From the NCBI RefSeq assembly GCF_003855495.1, contig NZ_CP034086.1, positions 1,116,001 through 1,180,000 on the forward strand: a stretch of DNA of 64,000 nucleotides, in the 5' to 3' direction. Made by a program: the position numbers and the translations under genes. The stretch is from Methylocystis rosea. Its GTDB lineage: Bacteria > Pseudomonadota > Alphaproteobacteria > Rhizobiales > Beijerinckiaceae. Shown here piece by piece: positions 38,834-47,801 of the stretch (within the stretch, counting starts at the first letter, position 1; each line of letters starts with the position of its first letter). The notes beneath the pieces were generated by a model. That model did no database searches and was not told the origin of the DNA. It saw only the letters and a program-made list of their open reading frames with translations.

Positions 38834-38952
38834 GTTGTTCGTTCTTGCCTGCTCAAAAGTCGCGCTTGGATGATGTCGCCATTCGCGCCATGTTAGAGCG
38901 CGCCGCGGCGCTGTGCTAGAAAGCTTTGAAACGCGGCTGCTCCACTGGACAC

Positions 38953-40152
38953 ATGGCGCAAGAATTTTCGGCGCAAGAATTTTCGGTTCGATACGCCGAA
39001 TCGCTCGACTCCGTCGAGGCTGAGGCTTGGGACGCGTGCGCCAATCCGCCCGACCTGCCGGATGCGGTCGGCGAGCGATATAATCCTTTTGTTTCGCATG
39101 CGTTCCTGCGCGCGCTTGAAGTCTCGAAGTCGGTCGGCGCGCGCGCCGGCTGGGCGCCGGCTCATGCGCTCGTCGAAGATTCGCTGGGGCGTCTTGTCGC
39201 CTGCGCGCCGGCCTATATCAAAACGCATAGCCTCGGCGAATATGTGTTCGATCAAAGCTGGGCGCAGGCCTATGAGCTTGCCGGAGGGCGCTACTATCCG
39301 AAGATTCAGGTGGCTGCCCCTTTCACGCCTGTGACCGGGCGTCGGCTGCTGATCGCGCGTGATGCGCCCGACGGCGCGCGCGAGGCGCTGATCGCCGCGT
39401 TGCAGGGACTGCGCAAGGCGAGCGGCGCGTCCTCCATTCACGTCACGTTCTGCACGGAGGAGGAATGCGTTGCGCTGAGCGGCGCCGGATTCATTTACCG
39501 CGCCGGAGAACAGTTCCACTTCGTCAATGACGGCTATGTGGACTTCGAGGATTTTCTGGCGCGGCTCACGGCGCGCAAGCGCAAGGCGATCAAGCGCGAG
39601 CGACGCGAAGCGCTCGGCGACGGCATCACAATCGATCTGCTCACGGGAAGCGACATTCGTCCGGCGCATTGGGATTCGTTTTTCGAGTTCTACATGGACA
39701 CGGGCGCGCGCAAATGGGGCCGGCCCTATCTGACTCGCGCGTTCTTTGACGAGATCGGCGCGCGCATGGCGGATCGCATCCTGCTGGTGATGGCGCGTCG
39801 CGGCGCGCGGCATATCGCCGGGGCCATCAATTTTCTGGGCGACGACGCCATCTACGGCCGCAATTGGGGCGCGCTGGAGGCGCTGCCGTTTCTCCACTTC
39901 GAGGTCTGCTACTATCAGGCGATCGAATTCGCAGTCCGCCGCGGCTACAAGCGCGTCGAGGCCGGCGCGCAGGGCGAGCATAAAATCTCCCGCGGCTATG
40001 GGCCGGTGATCACCCATTCGGCCCATTACCTGGCCGACCCACGCCTCGCCGAGGCGGTCTCGGACTATCTGGCGCGCGAGCGCGCAGCGGTGGCGGAATG
40101 GGCCGCCGAACATGCGGCCGAGCTTCCCTACAAGAGCGAAAACGGCGACTGA
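38953..40152 (+). CDS. GNAT/FemAB-like acyltransferase (COG3146, DUF482)
   Basis: A 399-aa protein of the COG3146 family related to FemAB/GNAT transferases: [101 protein letters not shown] and [14 protein letters not shown]. The last motif is typical of the family. The acceptor is not known; peptidoglycan or a peptide is often suggested. The N-terminal start is uncertain (a TTG at 38926 is in frame). Confidence 0.82.
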   Translation: MAQEFSAQEFSVRYAESLDSVEAEAWDACANPPDLPDAVGERYNPFVSHAFLRALEVSKSVGARAGWAPAHALVEDSLGRLVACAPAYIKTHSLGEYVFDQSWAQAYELAGGRYYPKIQVAAPFTPVTGRRLLIARDAPDGAREALIAALQGLRKASGASSIHVTFCTEEECVALSGAGFIYRAGEQFHFVNDGYVDFEDFLARLTARKRKAIKRERREALGDGITIDLLTGSDIRPAHWDSFFEFYMDTGARKWGRPYLTRAFFDEIGARMADRILLVMARRGARHIAGAINFLGDDAIYGRNWGALEALPFLHFEVCYYQAIEFAVRRGYKRVEAGAQGEHKISRGYGPVITHSAHYLADPRLAEAVSDYLARERAAVAEWAAEHAAELPYKSENGD

Positions 40153-40487
40153 TTTTCCTTCGCTGTGGCCCAGGGTGATCGGGTGAAGGGCTTCCTCTCC
40201 TGAGGAGCGTGCGCAGCACGCGTCTCGAAGGGGGGCGAGGAAGCCCGTTTCCGCGTATTTTTCCTCACCCTCGTCCTTCGAGACGCCGCCTTCGATCTCG
40301 GGCTTGCCCGAGATCGACATTCAAATTCGCAAGTCGGGTAAATCCGACTTGCGGGCGGCTCCTCAGGATGAGGGTGAGGAAAACAATCCTTCACCCGATT
40401 CCCCCTCGCTGTGGCCCCGCCGCACTTGCTTCATGGCCTGAAACTTGTAAGTCCTGCAGCGTTTGGCGCGAACCGCTGCGGAGTCAC
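40153..40487. other. Gene-free region filled by a nested palindromic element
   Basis: This 335-nt gap before the Anbu gene contains a complex palindromic repeat (next entry). A weak ribosome site (GGAG at 40480) precedes the Anbu start. No gene is seen. Confidence 0.6.
40178..40399. repeat. MITE-like nested palindromic element
   Basis: Perfect 12-bp terminal inverted repeats (ATCGGGTGAAGG at 40178-40189 and its complement at 40388-40399) enclose further symmetric pairs: TGAGGAGC / GCTCCTCA, GCGTCTCGAAGG / CCTTCGAGACGC, the hairpin CGATCTCGGGC-TT-GCCCGAGATCG (40293-40316) and the 10-bp hairpin CGCAAGTCGG / CCGACTTGCG (40328-40353). No transposase is encoded. Confidence 0.75.
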
Positions 40488-41246
40488 ATGACCTATTGTT
40501 GCGGCATCCTCGTGCGCGATGGACTGGTGATGATCGCCGATACGCGCACCAATGCCGGGCTCGACAACATCTCCACGTTCCGGAAGCTGTATTCTTTCGA
40601 ACGGCCGGGCGAGCGCGTGCTGATGCTTGCGAGCTCCGGCAATCTCTCGGTCACGCAGGGCGTCGTAAATCTGATTTGCGACGGGATCGAGCATCCCGAG
40701 AGCGGCGTCGTCGAAAACGTCATGAACACGCCAAACATGCTGCATGCCGCGCAGCTCGTTGGGCGTGCGGTGCGCCTTTCTCGGTCCCAGATGGGCAACG
40801 CCGAGGGGGAGCCTGCGGCGCAGGGCGTCAGCTTCGACGTGTCCCTGCTTCTCGGCGGTCAGATCGCCGGGGGGCCGCTCCGGCTTTTCATGATCTATAC
40901 CGCCGGCAACAGCATCGAATGCACGCCGGACACCAATTATCTGCAGATCGGCGAGCACAAATATGGAAAGCCCATTCTCGACCGCGCCGTCACCTATGAC
41001 ACCGACATTTATGACGCGCTGAAGATCGGGCTCATTTCGATGGATTCGACCATGCGGTCGAATCTTTCGGTCGGCATGCCAATCGATATCGCGCTGCTGC
41101 GTCGCGACGCGCTGCAGACGGAGGTCGCGACCAGGATCGGTGCGAACGATCCGTATTTTCGCGATTTGCGCGTGAGCTGGTCGAAAGCGCTGCGCGAGGC
41201 GCATATGGCGATCCCCAAGCCGCCCTACAGCGGCCACGACGCGTGA
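40488..41246 (+). CDS. Anbu (bacterial proteasome-like) protein
   Basis: A 252-aa Ntn-hydrolase of the Anbu family. It starts Met-Thr-Tyr, so Thr2 becomes the N-terminal nucleophile after Met removal; ILVRDGLVMIADTRTNAGLDNISTFRKLY and MLASSGNLSVTQGV are family hallmarks. Anbu forms open ring or lock-washer assemblies and is usually found with a transglutaminase-like, an alpha-E and an ATP-grasp gene. Those are absent here: neighbours are a COG3146 transferase and a Sua5 protein. The ATG at 40488 is required for the correct N-terminal Thr. Confidence 0.92.
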   Translation: MTYCCGILVRDGLVMIADTRTNAGLDNISTFRKLYSFERPGERVLMLASSGNLSVTQGVVNLICDGIEHPESGVVENVMNTPNMLHAAQLVGRAVRLSRSQMGNAEGEPAAQGVSFDVSLLLGGQIAGGPLRLFMIYTAGNSIECTPDTNYLQIGEHKYGKPILDRAVTYDTDIYDALKIGLISMDSTMRSNLSVGMPIDIALLRRDALQTEVATRIGANDPYFRDLRVSWSKALREAHMAIPKPPYSGHDA

Positions 41247-42208
41247 CGATTGTTGCGCCGGCTGACGGCGCGGCGATTGCTCGCGCCGCGGCGATTCTGC
41301 GCGAGGGTGGGCTGGTCGCCTTCCCGACCGAAACCGTCTACGGCCTCGGCGCCGATGCGACGCAGGCTTGGGCGGTCGCCCGGATCTACGACGCCAAAGA
41401 CCGCCCCTCATTCAATCCGCTGATCGCCCATGTCGCCGATCTCGACGCCGCGCGCCGCGAAGCGGCGCTGCCTGAGCTGGCGCTGCGTCTTGCCGCAGCC
41501 TTCTGGCCGGGGCCGCTGACGATCGTCGCGCCGGTCCTGCCGGGCGGCTCGGTCTGCGATCTCGCCCGGGCCGGCCTGCCAAGCGTTGCGGTTCGGATTC
41601 CGGCGCATCCCGTCGCGCAAGCGCTGATCGGGGCGCTCGGCAGGCCGATCGCGGCGCCTTCGGCCAACCGCTCCGGCCATGTGAGCCCGGTGACGGCCGC
41701 GCATGTCGCGGAAGATCTTTCGGGGAGGCTCGACATGATCCTGGACGGCGGCCGCACCGCCGCCGGGCTGGAGTCGACGATTGTGTCCTTCTGTGAGGGC
41801 TCCCCCGTCTTGTTGCGTCCCGGCGCGATCGCGCGGGAGGCGGTCGAGAAGATCCTTGGCGCAAAGCTTGCGGCAGCGGCGCAGGCTGAGATCCTCGCGC
41901 CGGGCATGACGCCGTCCCATTACGCGCCTGCCGCGCGCCTGCGTCTGGAGGCGCACGCACTCAAGGAAGGCGAAGCTGCGCTCGATTTTGGCGGCCGGCT
42001 CGCCGCGCGCGCCAAACCCGGGACCGTGGTGCTCGATCTGTCGCCCTCGGGCGATCTCGTCGACGCGGCGGCCAATCTCTTCGCCCATTTGCGGGAGTTC
42101 GACGCGCGCCAAATCGCCGATGTCGCCGTGGCGCATATTCCCGAGCGGGGACTGGGCGAGGCGATCAATGATCGGCTGCGACGCGCCAGCGCGCCGAGAC
42201 TGGATTAG
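41243..42208 (+). CDS. L-threonylcarbamoyladenylate synthase (Sua5 type)
   Basis: A 321-aa enzyme that makes the threonylcarbamoyl-AMP donor for t6A37 in tRNA. The YrdC/Sua5 core spans residues 8-195 (GGLVAFPTETVYGLGADAT, KDRPSFNPLIAHV, FWPGPLTIV, PIAAPSANRSGHVSPTAA-like, LESTIVSF), and the extra C-terminal Sua5 domain follows. Its GTG start overlaps the Anbu stop (GTGA). It is the upstream partner reaction for the MtaB product encoded elsewhere in the window. Confidence 0.92.
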   Translation: MTIVAPADGAAIARAAAILREGGLVAFPTETVYGLGADATQAWAVARIYDAKDRPSFNPLIAHVADLDAARREAALPELALRLAAAFWPGPLTIVAPVLPGGSVCDLARAGLPSVAVRIPAHPVAQALIGALGRPIAAPSANRSGHVSPVTAAHVAEDLSGRLDMILDGGRTAAGLESTIVSFCEGSPVLLRPGAIAREAVEKILGAKLAAAAQAEILAPGMTPSHYAPAARLRLEAHALKEGEAALDFGGRLAARAKPGTVVLDLSPSGDLVDAAANLFAHLREFDARQIADVAVAHIPERGLGEAINDRLRRASAPRLD

Positions 42209-43245
42209 GCGGCGAGCGCCGTGGGCGTCGCCGCGTTCAGATAGAAGTCCTGCGTCACTGGCGCCGGCTGGCCTTTCAGATAGGGACACTCGTAGCCGCG
42301 CGCAGCGAAATCGCCTACGCCGACGGCGCACATTTCCACCGCGAGGCGCGTCAGGCGGTTGAGCACGGGCTCCCGCACCCATGAAAAGCGCGGCGCGTCG
42401 GGCGGAACCGCTCGCATCGCCGCCTTGCGGCTCACATTGTTCTCATAGCTCATGCGCGCCTGCCAGCCGGCCCGCGGCTCCTGCCAATCGTTGACGACGA
42501 TGACCGGTCCGCGCAGCACGCGCGCCTCATGTTCCGTGCGTTCGATCAGCGCCATTTCGCCGCGCCTGACCCCCGCCAGGGTGAAGAGAGTCGGACGCGC
42601 AATCGGCGCGCTGGCGATAAACTCGACGGCCGCCTCGAAATTTGCGCAATGTTCGAAAGCATAGCGCAGCACATGGTCCGGCGGCCAACCGCCTTCGCTC
42701 GCCAAGGCGTCGCGCAGATTGAGGACAGCGTCATAGGCGAAGCCGAGGGAGCCCTGCGTGCGCCGCTTCATCGGCGCCTGATTGATCGAGGCGCAAAAGC
42801 GGCCCGGCGCCATCGCGCTGAGCACGCCAACGGCCCCGGGCCAGGTGGCGTTGTAAAATTCGCCGGCCCCGCCGGATTGCAACGCGATTTCGACGCCCCT
42901 GCCGAGGCCCTGAAATGGCCAGTCGAGGGTGCGGCGCAGGCGCGGCAGACCGTGCTCGTCCTCGTAAGCCTGAGTGGTGCAGGCGAAGAGATAGGACATG
43001 TTCAGCGTCATCGCGCCGGGAAAGCCGAGAATGGCGACGATGCGCTCGAGTTCCGCCTGGTAGGCGGAGGTGGAGCGCTTCAGCCAATTCGCGGCGATAC
43101 GGTCAATCGACGGCAGGCACAGGCGGCCGACCGGCGCTGCCGCGCCAAGACAGGCCTTGCGAAGCGCGGCCGCCGCGTCGATCCGCGCCGTCGCATGGGC
43201 GACCGGGCCGCCGTTGCGCACGTCGAGGAAATGAATCGCGTCCAT
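42205..43245 (-). CDS. Ntn-hydrolase of the acid ceramidase/NAAA-like (linear amide hydrolase) superfamily
   Basis: A 346-aa protein whose pattern fits self-cleaving C-N hydrolases: about 88 residues, then Cys89-Thr-Thr as the likely new N-terminus after auto-cleavage, followed by a conserved L-D-W motif (LRRTLDWPF) and a later VNDWQEP and YECPY region. Substrates in this family are N-acylamides, ceramides or bile salts. No signal peptide is seen, which is unusual for the lysosomal-like members. It converges on the Sua5 gene with a 4-nt overlap. Confidence 0.65.
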   Translation of the reverse strand: MDAIHFLDVRNGGPVAHATARIDAAAALRKACLGAAAPVGRLCLPSIDRIAANWLKRSTSAYQAELERIVAILGFPGAMTLNMSYLFACTTQAYEDEHGLPRLRRTLDWPFQGLGRGVEIALQSGGAGEFYNATWPGAVGVLSAMAPGRFCASINQAPMKRRTQGSLGFAYDAVLNLRDALASEGGWPPDHVLRYAFEHCANFEAAVEFIASAPIARPTLFTLAGVRRGEMALIERTEHEARVLRGPVIVVNDWQEPRAGWQARMSYENNVSRKAAMRAVPPDAPRFSWVREPVLNRLTRLAVEMCAVGVGDFAARGYECPYLKGQPAPVTQDFYLNAATPTALAA

Positions 43246-43417
43246 CGTCGTCCTGCTGTCAGAAAAATGTCATCCAGCCGATATGGATTTCACATCCCTC
43301 TGTCACAATACAGTAAAAATTTAGGGTCCAGCCTCGCGGCGTAAAGTCGTTGCGCGCCCGCCGCCTTCGAATCGGCTACAAATCGCGAAGGAAACACGCT
43401 TGCTTTTCGAGAAAAGA

Positions 43418-45052
43418 ATGTCGGACGCCGTCGCCGTCGCTTTTGAGGCCCTGAAATTTCACGCCGCAGCATTGGAGCGGACGCGAACGCTCGATCTATT
43501 TGGCGAGGACTCCGCGCGTTTCAAAAATTTCAGCGTCAAGCTCGACGATTTTCTCTTCGACTTCTCCAAGCACCGAGTGACGCGCGAGACGATCGCGCTG
43601 CTGACCTCGCTGGCGAAGACGCGGGATCTCGACGCGCGGCGCGAAGCATTGTTCTCGGGCGAACTCATCAACAACACCGAAAGGCGCGCCGCCATGCATA
43701 TGGCGCTGCGCGATCTCTCGGCGCGGCCGCTCCTCGTCGGCGGCGAAAACATGCGGCCGCTGATCGACGCCGAACGCGACAAGGTTTTCACTTTCGCGCG
43801 CGCGGTGCGCTCTGGCGATATCCGCGGCGCGACAGGCGCGCCGTTCAGCGATGTGATCAATATCGGCATCGGCGGTTCGGACCTTGGTCCGGCGATGGCG
43901 TCGCGCGCGCTCTCGCCCTATCGCGGCGAGGGTCCGCGCATACATTTCGTCGCCAATGTCGATGGCGCCGATCTCGCCGACACGCTGCACAACCTCGACT
44001 TGGCGCGCACGCTGTTCATCATCTCGTCGAAGACGTTTACGACGCAGGAGACGATGGCGAATGCGAGAAGCGCGCGCGCACGCATCGTCGCCGCGCTCGG
44101 CGAAGCTGCGGTGAAATCGCATTTCGCCGCCGTCTCGACGCGGCTCGACAAAGTCGCCGAATTCGGAATCGATTCCGCGCGCGTCTTCGGCTTCTGGGAT
44201 TGGGTTGGCGGGCGCTATTCGCTGTGGTCGTCGATCGGCCTTGCGCTCGCCATCGCCGTGGGCCCGGAACACTTCCTTCAGTTTCTGCAGGGCGGGCACG
44301 ATATCGACACGCACTTCCTCGAAGCGCCGCTTGAGCAAAACATTCCCGTGCTGATGGGACTTCTCGGCGTCTGGCACAGAAACGTGATGGGATGCGGCGC
44401 GCATGCGGTCATCCCCTATGATCAGCGACTCGCGCGGTTTCCGGCCTATCTGCAACAGCTCGACATGGAATCGAACGGCAAGTCGGTGACGCGCGAGGGC
44501 GCCCGTGTCAGGTATAAAACAGGCCCAGTGATTTTCGGCGAGCCCGGCACGAATGGCCAGCACGCATTCTTTCAGCTGCTGCATCAGGGAACGGACGTTG
44601 TTCCGATCGACTTCCTGGTCGCGGCCGAGCCCACGGCCGCCGACGAACGTCATCATGAATTGCTTTTCGCCAACTGCCTGGCGCAAGCAGAAGCTTTTAT
44701 GCGCGGTCGAACGGTTGAGGACGCGAAAGTGCAATTGCGCGGGCAGGGGCTGAGCGAAGAGGAGGTCGAACGCCTCGCGCCGCATAAGACGTTTCCGGGC
44801 GATCGCCCGTCAAGCGTTCTGCTTTACCGCCAGCTCGATCCGCGCACGCTCGGGCGACTCGTTGCGCTTTACGAACACAAGGTCTTCGTTCAGTCGGTGA
44901 TTTGGGACATCAATCCCTTCGACCAATGGGGCGTCGAGCTTGGCAAGGAACTCGCCAACCGTTTGGCGCCAATCATCGAGAATAAGGATGAATCTACGCA
45001 AGGGCTGGACGGATCGACGGCGGGTCTGATCGCGTGGCGAAGGTCGCATTGA
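43418..45052 (+). CDS. pgi: Glucose-6-phosphate isomerase
   Basis: A 544-aa cytoplasmic isomerase of glucose-6-P and fructose-6-P. Sugar-isomerase motifs are IGIGGSDLGPAMASRAL, SKTFTTQETMANARSAR, VFGFWDWVGGRYSLWSSIGLA, QQLDMESNGKSV, GQHAFFQLLHQGTD and KVFVQSVIWDINPFDQWGVELGK. The ATG at 43418 matches the family N-terminus. A TTG at 43400 has a better ribosome site (AAGGA, 7 nt) and would add six residues. Confidence 0.95.
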   Translation: MSDAVAVAFEALKFHAAALERTRTLDLFGEDSARFKNFSVKLDDFLFDFSKHRVTRETIALLTSLAKTRDLDARREALFSGELINNTERRAAMHMALRDLSARPLLVGGENMRPLIDAERDKVFTFARAVRSGDIRGATGAPFSDVINIGIGGSDLGPAMASRALSPYRGEGPRIHFVANVDGADLADTLHNLDLARTLFIISSKTFTTQETMANARSARARIVAALGEAAVKSHFAAVSTRLDKVAEFGIDSARVFGFWDWVGGRYSLWSSIGLALAIAVGPEHFLQFLQGGHDIDTHFLEAPLEQNIPVLMGLLGVWHRNVMGCGAHAVIPYDQRLARFPAYLQQLDMESNGKSVTREGARVRYKTGPVIFGEPGTNGQHAFFQLLHQGTDVVPIDFLVAAEPTAADERHHELLFANCLAQAEAFMRGRTVEDAKVQLRGQGLSEEEVERLAPHKTFPGDRPSSVLLYRQLDPRTLGRLVALYEHKVFVQSVIWDINPFDQWGVELGKELANRLAPIIENKDESTQGLDGSTAGLIAWRRSH

Positions 45053-45089
45053 GTCGAGTGTGATGCGAGCCTTTTCGCGCGCCTTTGCT

Positions 45090-45194
45090 CTGGATTCCCG
45101 ATCAGGCCTTCGGCCTGTCGGGAATGACATCGCGTTGCTGAACATACGGGGTTGTCATTCCCGACGCGCGCGAAGCGTGCGATCGGGAATCCAG
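45090..45194. repeat. Palindromic repeat element with 14-bp terminal inverted repeats
   Basis: CTGGATTCCCGATC (45090-45103) and its exact complement (45181-45194) flank a segment with a second inverted pair (CGGGAATGAC / GTCATTCCCG) and two GC hairpins. It is a MITE-like or RPE-type element of about 105 bp between pgi and the methyltransferase gene. Confidence 0.75.
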
Positions 45195-45203
45195 GGCAAA
45201 ACC

Positions 45204-46319
45204 TCAAACCGCCTCGGCGACCAGTATGCTCGCGAGCGCTGGCAATGCATTCCGCAAGAGCCGAAATTTGCCAAACCCCGCTTCGCGCAACAGCGCCTCG
45301 ATCTCTTCGACGCGGCGCGGCTCGCCGCGGCCCATGGCGAGCGTGTAGAAGCCGTAATAGGCGTCGAGCGGCTCGGCGCCTTTGATCCCGGACATGCCTT
45401 CGATGATCAGCAGCTTCGCGCCGGGCGTCAGCGCCTTGCGCACATTGCACAGGAGCTTTAGCGCCGACGCGTCGTCGTGGTCATGCACGATGCGGATGAG
45501 AGTCGCGACGTCGGCGCCCTCAGGCAAAGGATCGTTGAGGAAGTCGCCGCCATGAATTTCGGCGCGCGAGAGGAGGCCTGACTCTTCGAGCCGCGCTTTG
45601 GCGCGCGCCGCCACGGCGGGAAGGTCGAAGAGAGCAAGCTGCAATTGCGGCGCGCGGGCCGCGGCGGCCGCGAGAAACACGCCTTCGCCGCCGCCGATGT
45701 CCAAGAGGCGCCGGTGACGCGAAATATCATAAGAGTCGAGCGCTTCCTGCGCGACCATCGGCTGCGTCGCCGCCATGAAGGCGCTGTAAGGGCCGACTTG
45801 TTGCGCCGAGAGCGATTCGGGCGCATCCCCATCCGAATAGGGCCAATAATCGGCGAGCCGCCCGCGCTTTTCCTGGCGCAGCAGCGCCACGGGATCGGCG
45901 AGATCTGCGTAAAGCAGCGGCTGGTGTTCGACGATCGCGAGCGCCGCGCGATTGCCGGCGAAGGCGGCGCCGAGCAATCCGAGGCCGTATGCGCCGCCGC
46001 GCCGCTCGACAAGGCCCAGCGAAGCGGCCGCCTCGAGCAGGCGTCGCGTGGCGGGCTCAGAAAGCGCGAGTTTCGTCGCCAGCGCGCCGAGGCTGAGCGG
46101 ACCGTCGCGCAAAACGTCGAAGAGGTTCAGTTGGGCGCAGGCGACGAGAACCTGAGAGTAGACGAAGCCGGCGGCGAGGTCGAGGCCGGCGCGCGCGCCG
46201 CGCCGCGCCAAGGGCCGCGTGAGAGGATTTCTCAATGCCCAGCGCTGGAATCGCGGATTGGCGACAAGCTCGTCGCGTGCGTTGCGCAGTCGCTCGAGCC
46301 ATGGATCGAGTAATGCCAA
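45204..46319 (-). CDS. SAM-dependent O-methyltransferase, CrtF-like
   Basis: A 371-aa methyltransferase of the AdoMet_MTase_2 class: an N-terminal winged-helix dimerisation part (LSLGALATKLALSEPATRRLLEAAASLGLVERRGG) and a Rossmann domain (LLDIGGGEGVFLAAAAAR, FDLPAVAARAKARLE, ADVATLIRIVHDHDD). The N-terminal GFVYSQVLVACAQLNLFDVLRDGP resembles CrtF (demethylspheroidene O-methyltransferase) and relatives. No carotenoid or bacteriochlorophyll gene is nearby, so the substrate is open. Confidence 0.75.
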   Translation of the reverse strand: MALLDPWLERLRNARDELVANPRFQRWALRNPLTRPLARRGARAGLDLAAGFVYSQVLVACAQLNLFDVLRDGPLSLGALATKLALSEPATRRLLEAAASLGLVERRGGAYGLGLLGAAFAGNRAALAIVEHQPLLYADLADPVALLRQEKRGRLADYWPYSDGDAPESLSAQQVGPYSAFMAATQPMVAQEALDSYDISRHRRLLDIGGGEGVFLAAAAARAPQLQLALFDLPAVAARAKARLEESGLLSRAEIHGGDFLNDPLPEGADVATLIRIVHDHDDASALKLLCNVRKALTPGAKLLIIEGMSGIKGAEPLDAYYGFYTLAMGRGEPRRVEEIEALLREAGFGKFRLLRNALPALASILVAEAV

Positions 46320-46450
46320 AACAGTCTCTCAGATTAAGGTCTTGCCCTCAGGATTCAGGTCTTCGCCTTAGCATGTCGCCAGAACCTCGTCTCGGGGCAG
46401 ACGCCGCCGTTGCGGCGCACGCGCGCTTCCTGTAGAAAAGCAGCGCGCCT

Positions 46451-46527
46451 GCGCCCGTAGCTCAGCTGGATAGAGCGTTGCCCTCCGAAGGCAGAGGTCA
46501 GAGGTTCGAATCCTCTCGGGCGCGCCA
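46451..46527 (+). tRNA. tRNA-Arg (CCG)
   Basis: A 77-nt cloverleaf with encoded CCA. Acceptor GCGCCCG / CGGGCGC, D-stem GCTC/GAGC, anticodon loop CTCCGAA (anticodon CCG), T-loop TTCGAAT. It reads CGG codons. Confidence 0.95.
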
Positions 46528-46586
46528 ATTTTTCGCGGCTTCGCTACTGATGCAACGCCTTTAGATCGAGAAGGGCGGCGCGCCGC

Positions 46587-46838
46587 TCAGAATGTTCTCG
46601 ATAGAATGCGCCAAGCCATCCTGTCGCCGGTCAGAGCGAAGTCGCCGTCATCGCAGCAGTCTGCGGCAAGTTCAGCAACTTTCCGCCACTCGTCGGTGGT
46701 CGGAGAGAGCCAGATCTCCTCTGCGGTCCGATCATCCGTGGAGAGCGACAGAATCGCATGCACGACGACCAGATGGGCGCGGGGGTGTTCAGCCCACCAC
46801 GCTGACGATGCAAAGGGGAGGATCACTTTTTCGCTCAT
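46587..46838 (-). CDS. Small hypothetical protein
   Basis: An 83-aa protein without signal or TM segment, with conserved-looking hydrophobic/Trp content (SSAWWAEHPRAHLVVVHAILSL) and a Cys pair (ADCCDDGDF). GGAG lies 8 nt before the ATG at 46838, and codon use matches its neighbours. I do not recognise a family. Confidence 0.5.
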   Translation of the reverse strand: MSEKVILPFASSAWWAEHPRAHLVVVHAILSLSTDDRTAEEIWLSPTTDEWRKVAELAADCCDDGDFALTGDRMAWRILSRTF

Positions 46839-47218
46839 CGCCCTTGCTCCTTCGCCTTGTGCTCACTGCCGCGAAGCCGGAGGGTGTTTAGGAAATGGGC
46901 GCTGCTGCCGATGAAAGCAATTTCAATTTGGACTTATATCGTCTCGAAGTTGAAGCCCAAGGTATTCTTGACTCCCGAAAGGGGCCGAAATGTTTTTCCC
47001 TCGACCGCCGGCCGAGCGCTCATATTCGCTCAGTTCTTCCCGCGTTACAGCTTGTATTTTCGCCCATATGCGCTAAATATTGAACATCGAGTTTCGGCCG
47101 AATGATCTTGCTTCCGCTCCCTTGGCGCGTCGGCTTCTGACTTCCTCTCCAGAACTTCGATCCCCAAGCGCCACGCAATCTTGCATGGCGCAGACAGCTG
47201 TTCTCGAAAGGACATGTC
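46839..47218. other. Gene-free region upstream of the cold-shock gene
   Basis: Several short frames exist but none has a ribosome site or family features. The last 100 nt or more are probably the long 5' leader common for csp genes; no promoter could be assigned. Confidence 0.5.
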
Positions 47219-47431
47219 ATGCAGACCGGTATCGTAAAATGGTTCAACGCCCAAAAAGGCTTTGGCTTCATCCAGCCGGAATCCGGCGGCCCGGACGTTT
47301 TCGTCCACATCAGCGCGGTTGAGCGCGCGGGACTTATGGGTCTCGCGGAAGGCCAGAAGCTCAGCTACGAAATCGCCATCGATCGTCGTAGCGGAAAGTC
47401 TTCGGCCGATCAGCTGCAGGTCGCAGCCTAA
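47219..47431 (+). CDS. Cold-shock protein (CspA family)
   Basis: A 70-aa single-strand nucleic-acid chaperone with the OB fold. RNP1 is KGFGFIQ and RNP2 is DVFVHIS, followed by [18 protein letters not shown] lies just upstream. It opens a run of small proteins probably linked to stress. Confidence 0.93.
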   Translation: MQTGIVKWFNAQKGFGFIQPESGGPDVFVHISAVERAGLMGLAEGQKLSYEIAIDRRSGKSSADQLQVAA

Positions 47432-47585
47432 TCATCTTCCCGGCCCCTGGGGTCCGGCCGCAATGCGGCCGATCGCCGGGGGCCGGCGAGTTCCTTTCAG
47501 GAGGAACGAGATTCTATTTAACGTCCGCGCAAGATAGCGCAGCAGTGGACGTTGAGCGCGAGGCCCATTCATACGAGGGGCGGAC

Positions 47586-47738
47586 ATGGCTAAAGGCCAA
47601 CGGCGCAGTAATCGCGAAGCGAAAAAGCCCAAGAAAGATAAACCCCGCGACGGGGGCGCCGCGGTTGTCAAGGATTCGTCCTGGCAGACCGTTGAAAAGC
47701 TCCAGGCGCGCGAAGCCGAAGCGAAGCGACGGCGGTAA
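47586..47738 (+). CDS. 50-aa basic small protein
   Basis: An ORF of 50 codons starting MAKGQRRSNREAKKPKKDK and ending in an Ala/Glu/Lys/Arg-rich helix. GAGGGG precedes the ATG. Very similar short basic proteins (MAKGQ..SNRE.KKPK) occur in many alphaproteobacteria; function unknown. It is likely a nucleic-acid- or ribosome-associated protein. Confidence 0.7.
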   Translation: MAKGQRRSNREAKKPKKDKPRDGGAAVVKDSSWQTVEKLQAREAEAKRRR

Positions 47739-47801
47739 GTCGAGCGCATGGCAGGCTTCGGCGCCTGAATGCGCTCATGACGATAACTCGAGGAGCGCCT
47801 C

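Noticed and set aside
38893..40320. 475-codon minus-strand frame opposite the COG3146 gene
   Set aside because: Low-complexity, Arg-rich shadow; the plus strand carries clear family motifs.
47045..47308. 87-codon minus-strand frame over the cold-shock gene
   Set aside because: Overlaps the csp start and has no ribosome site or family likeness.
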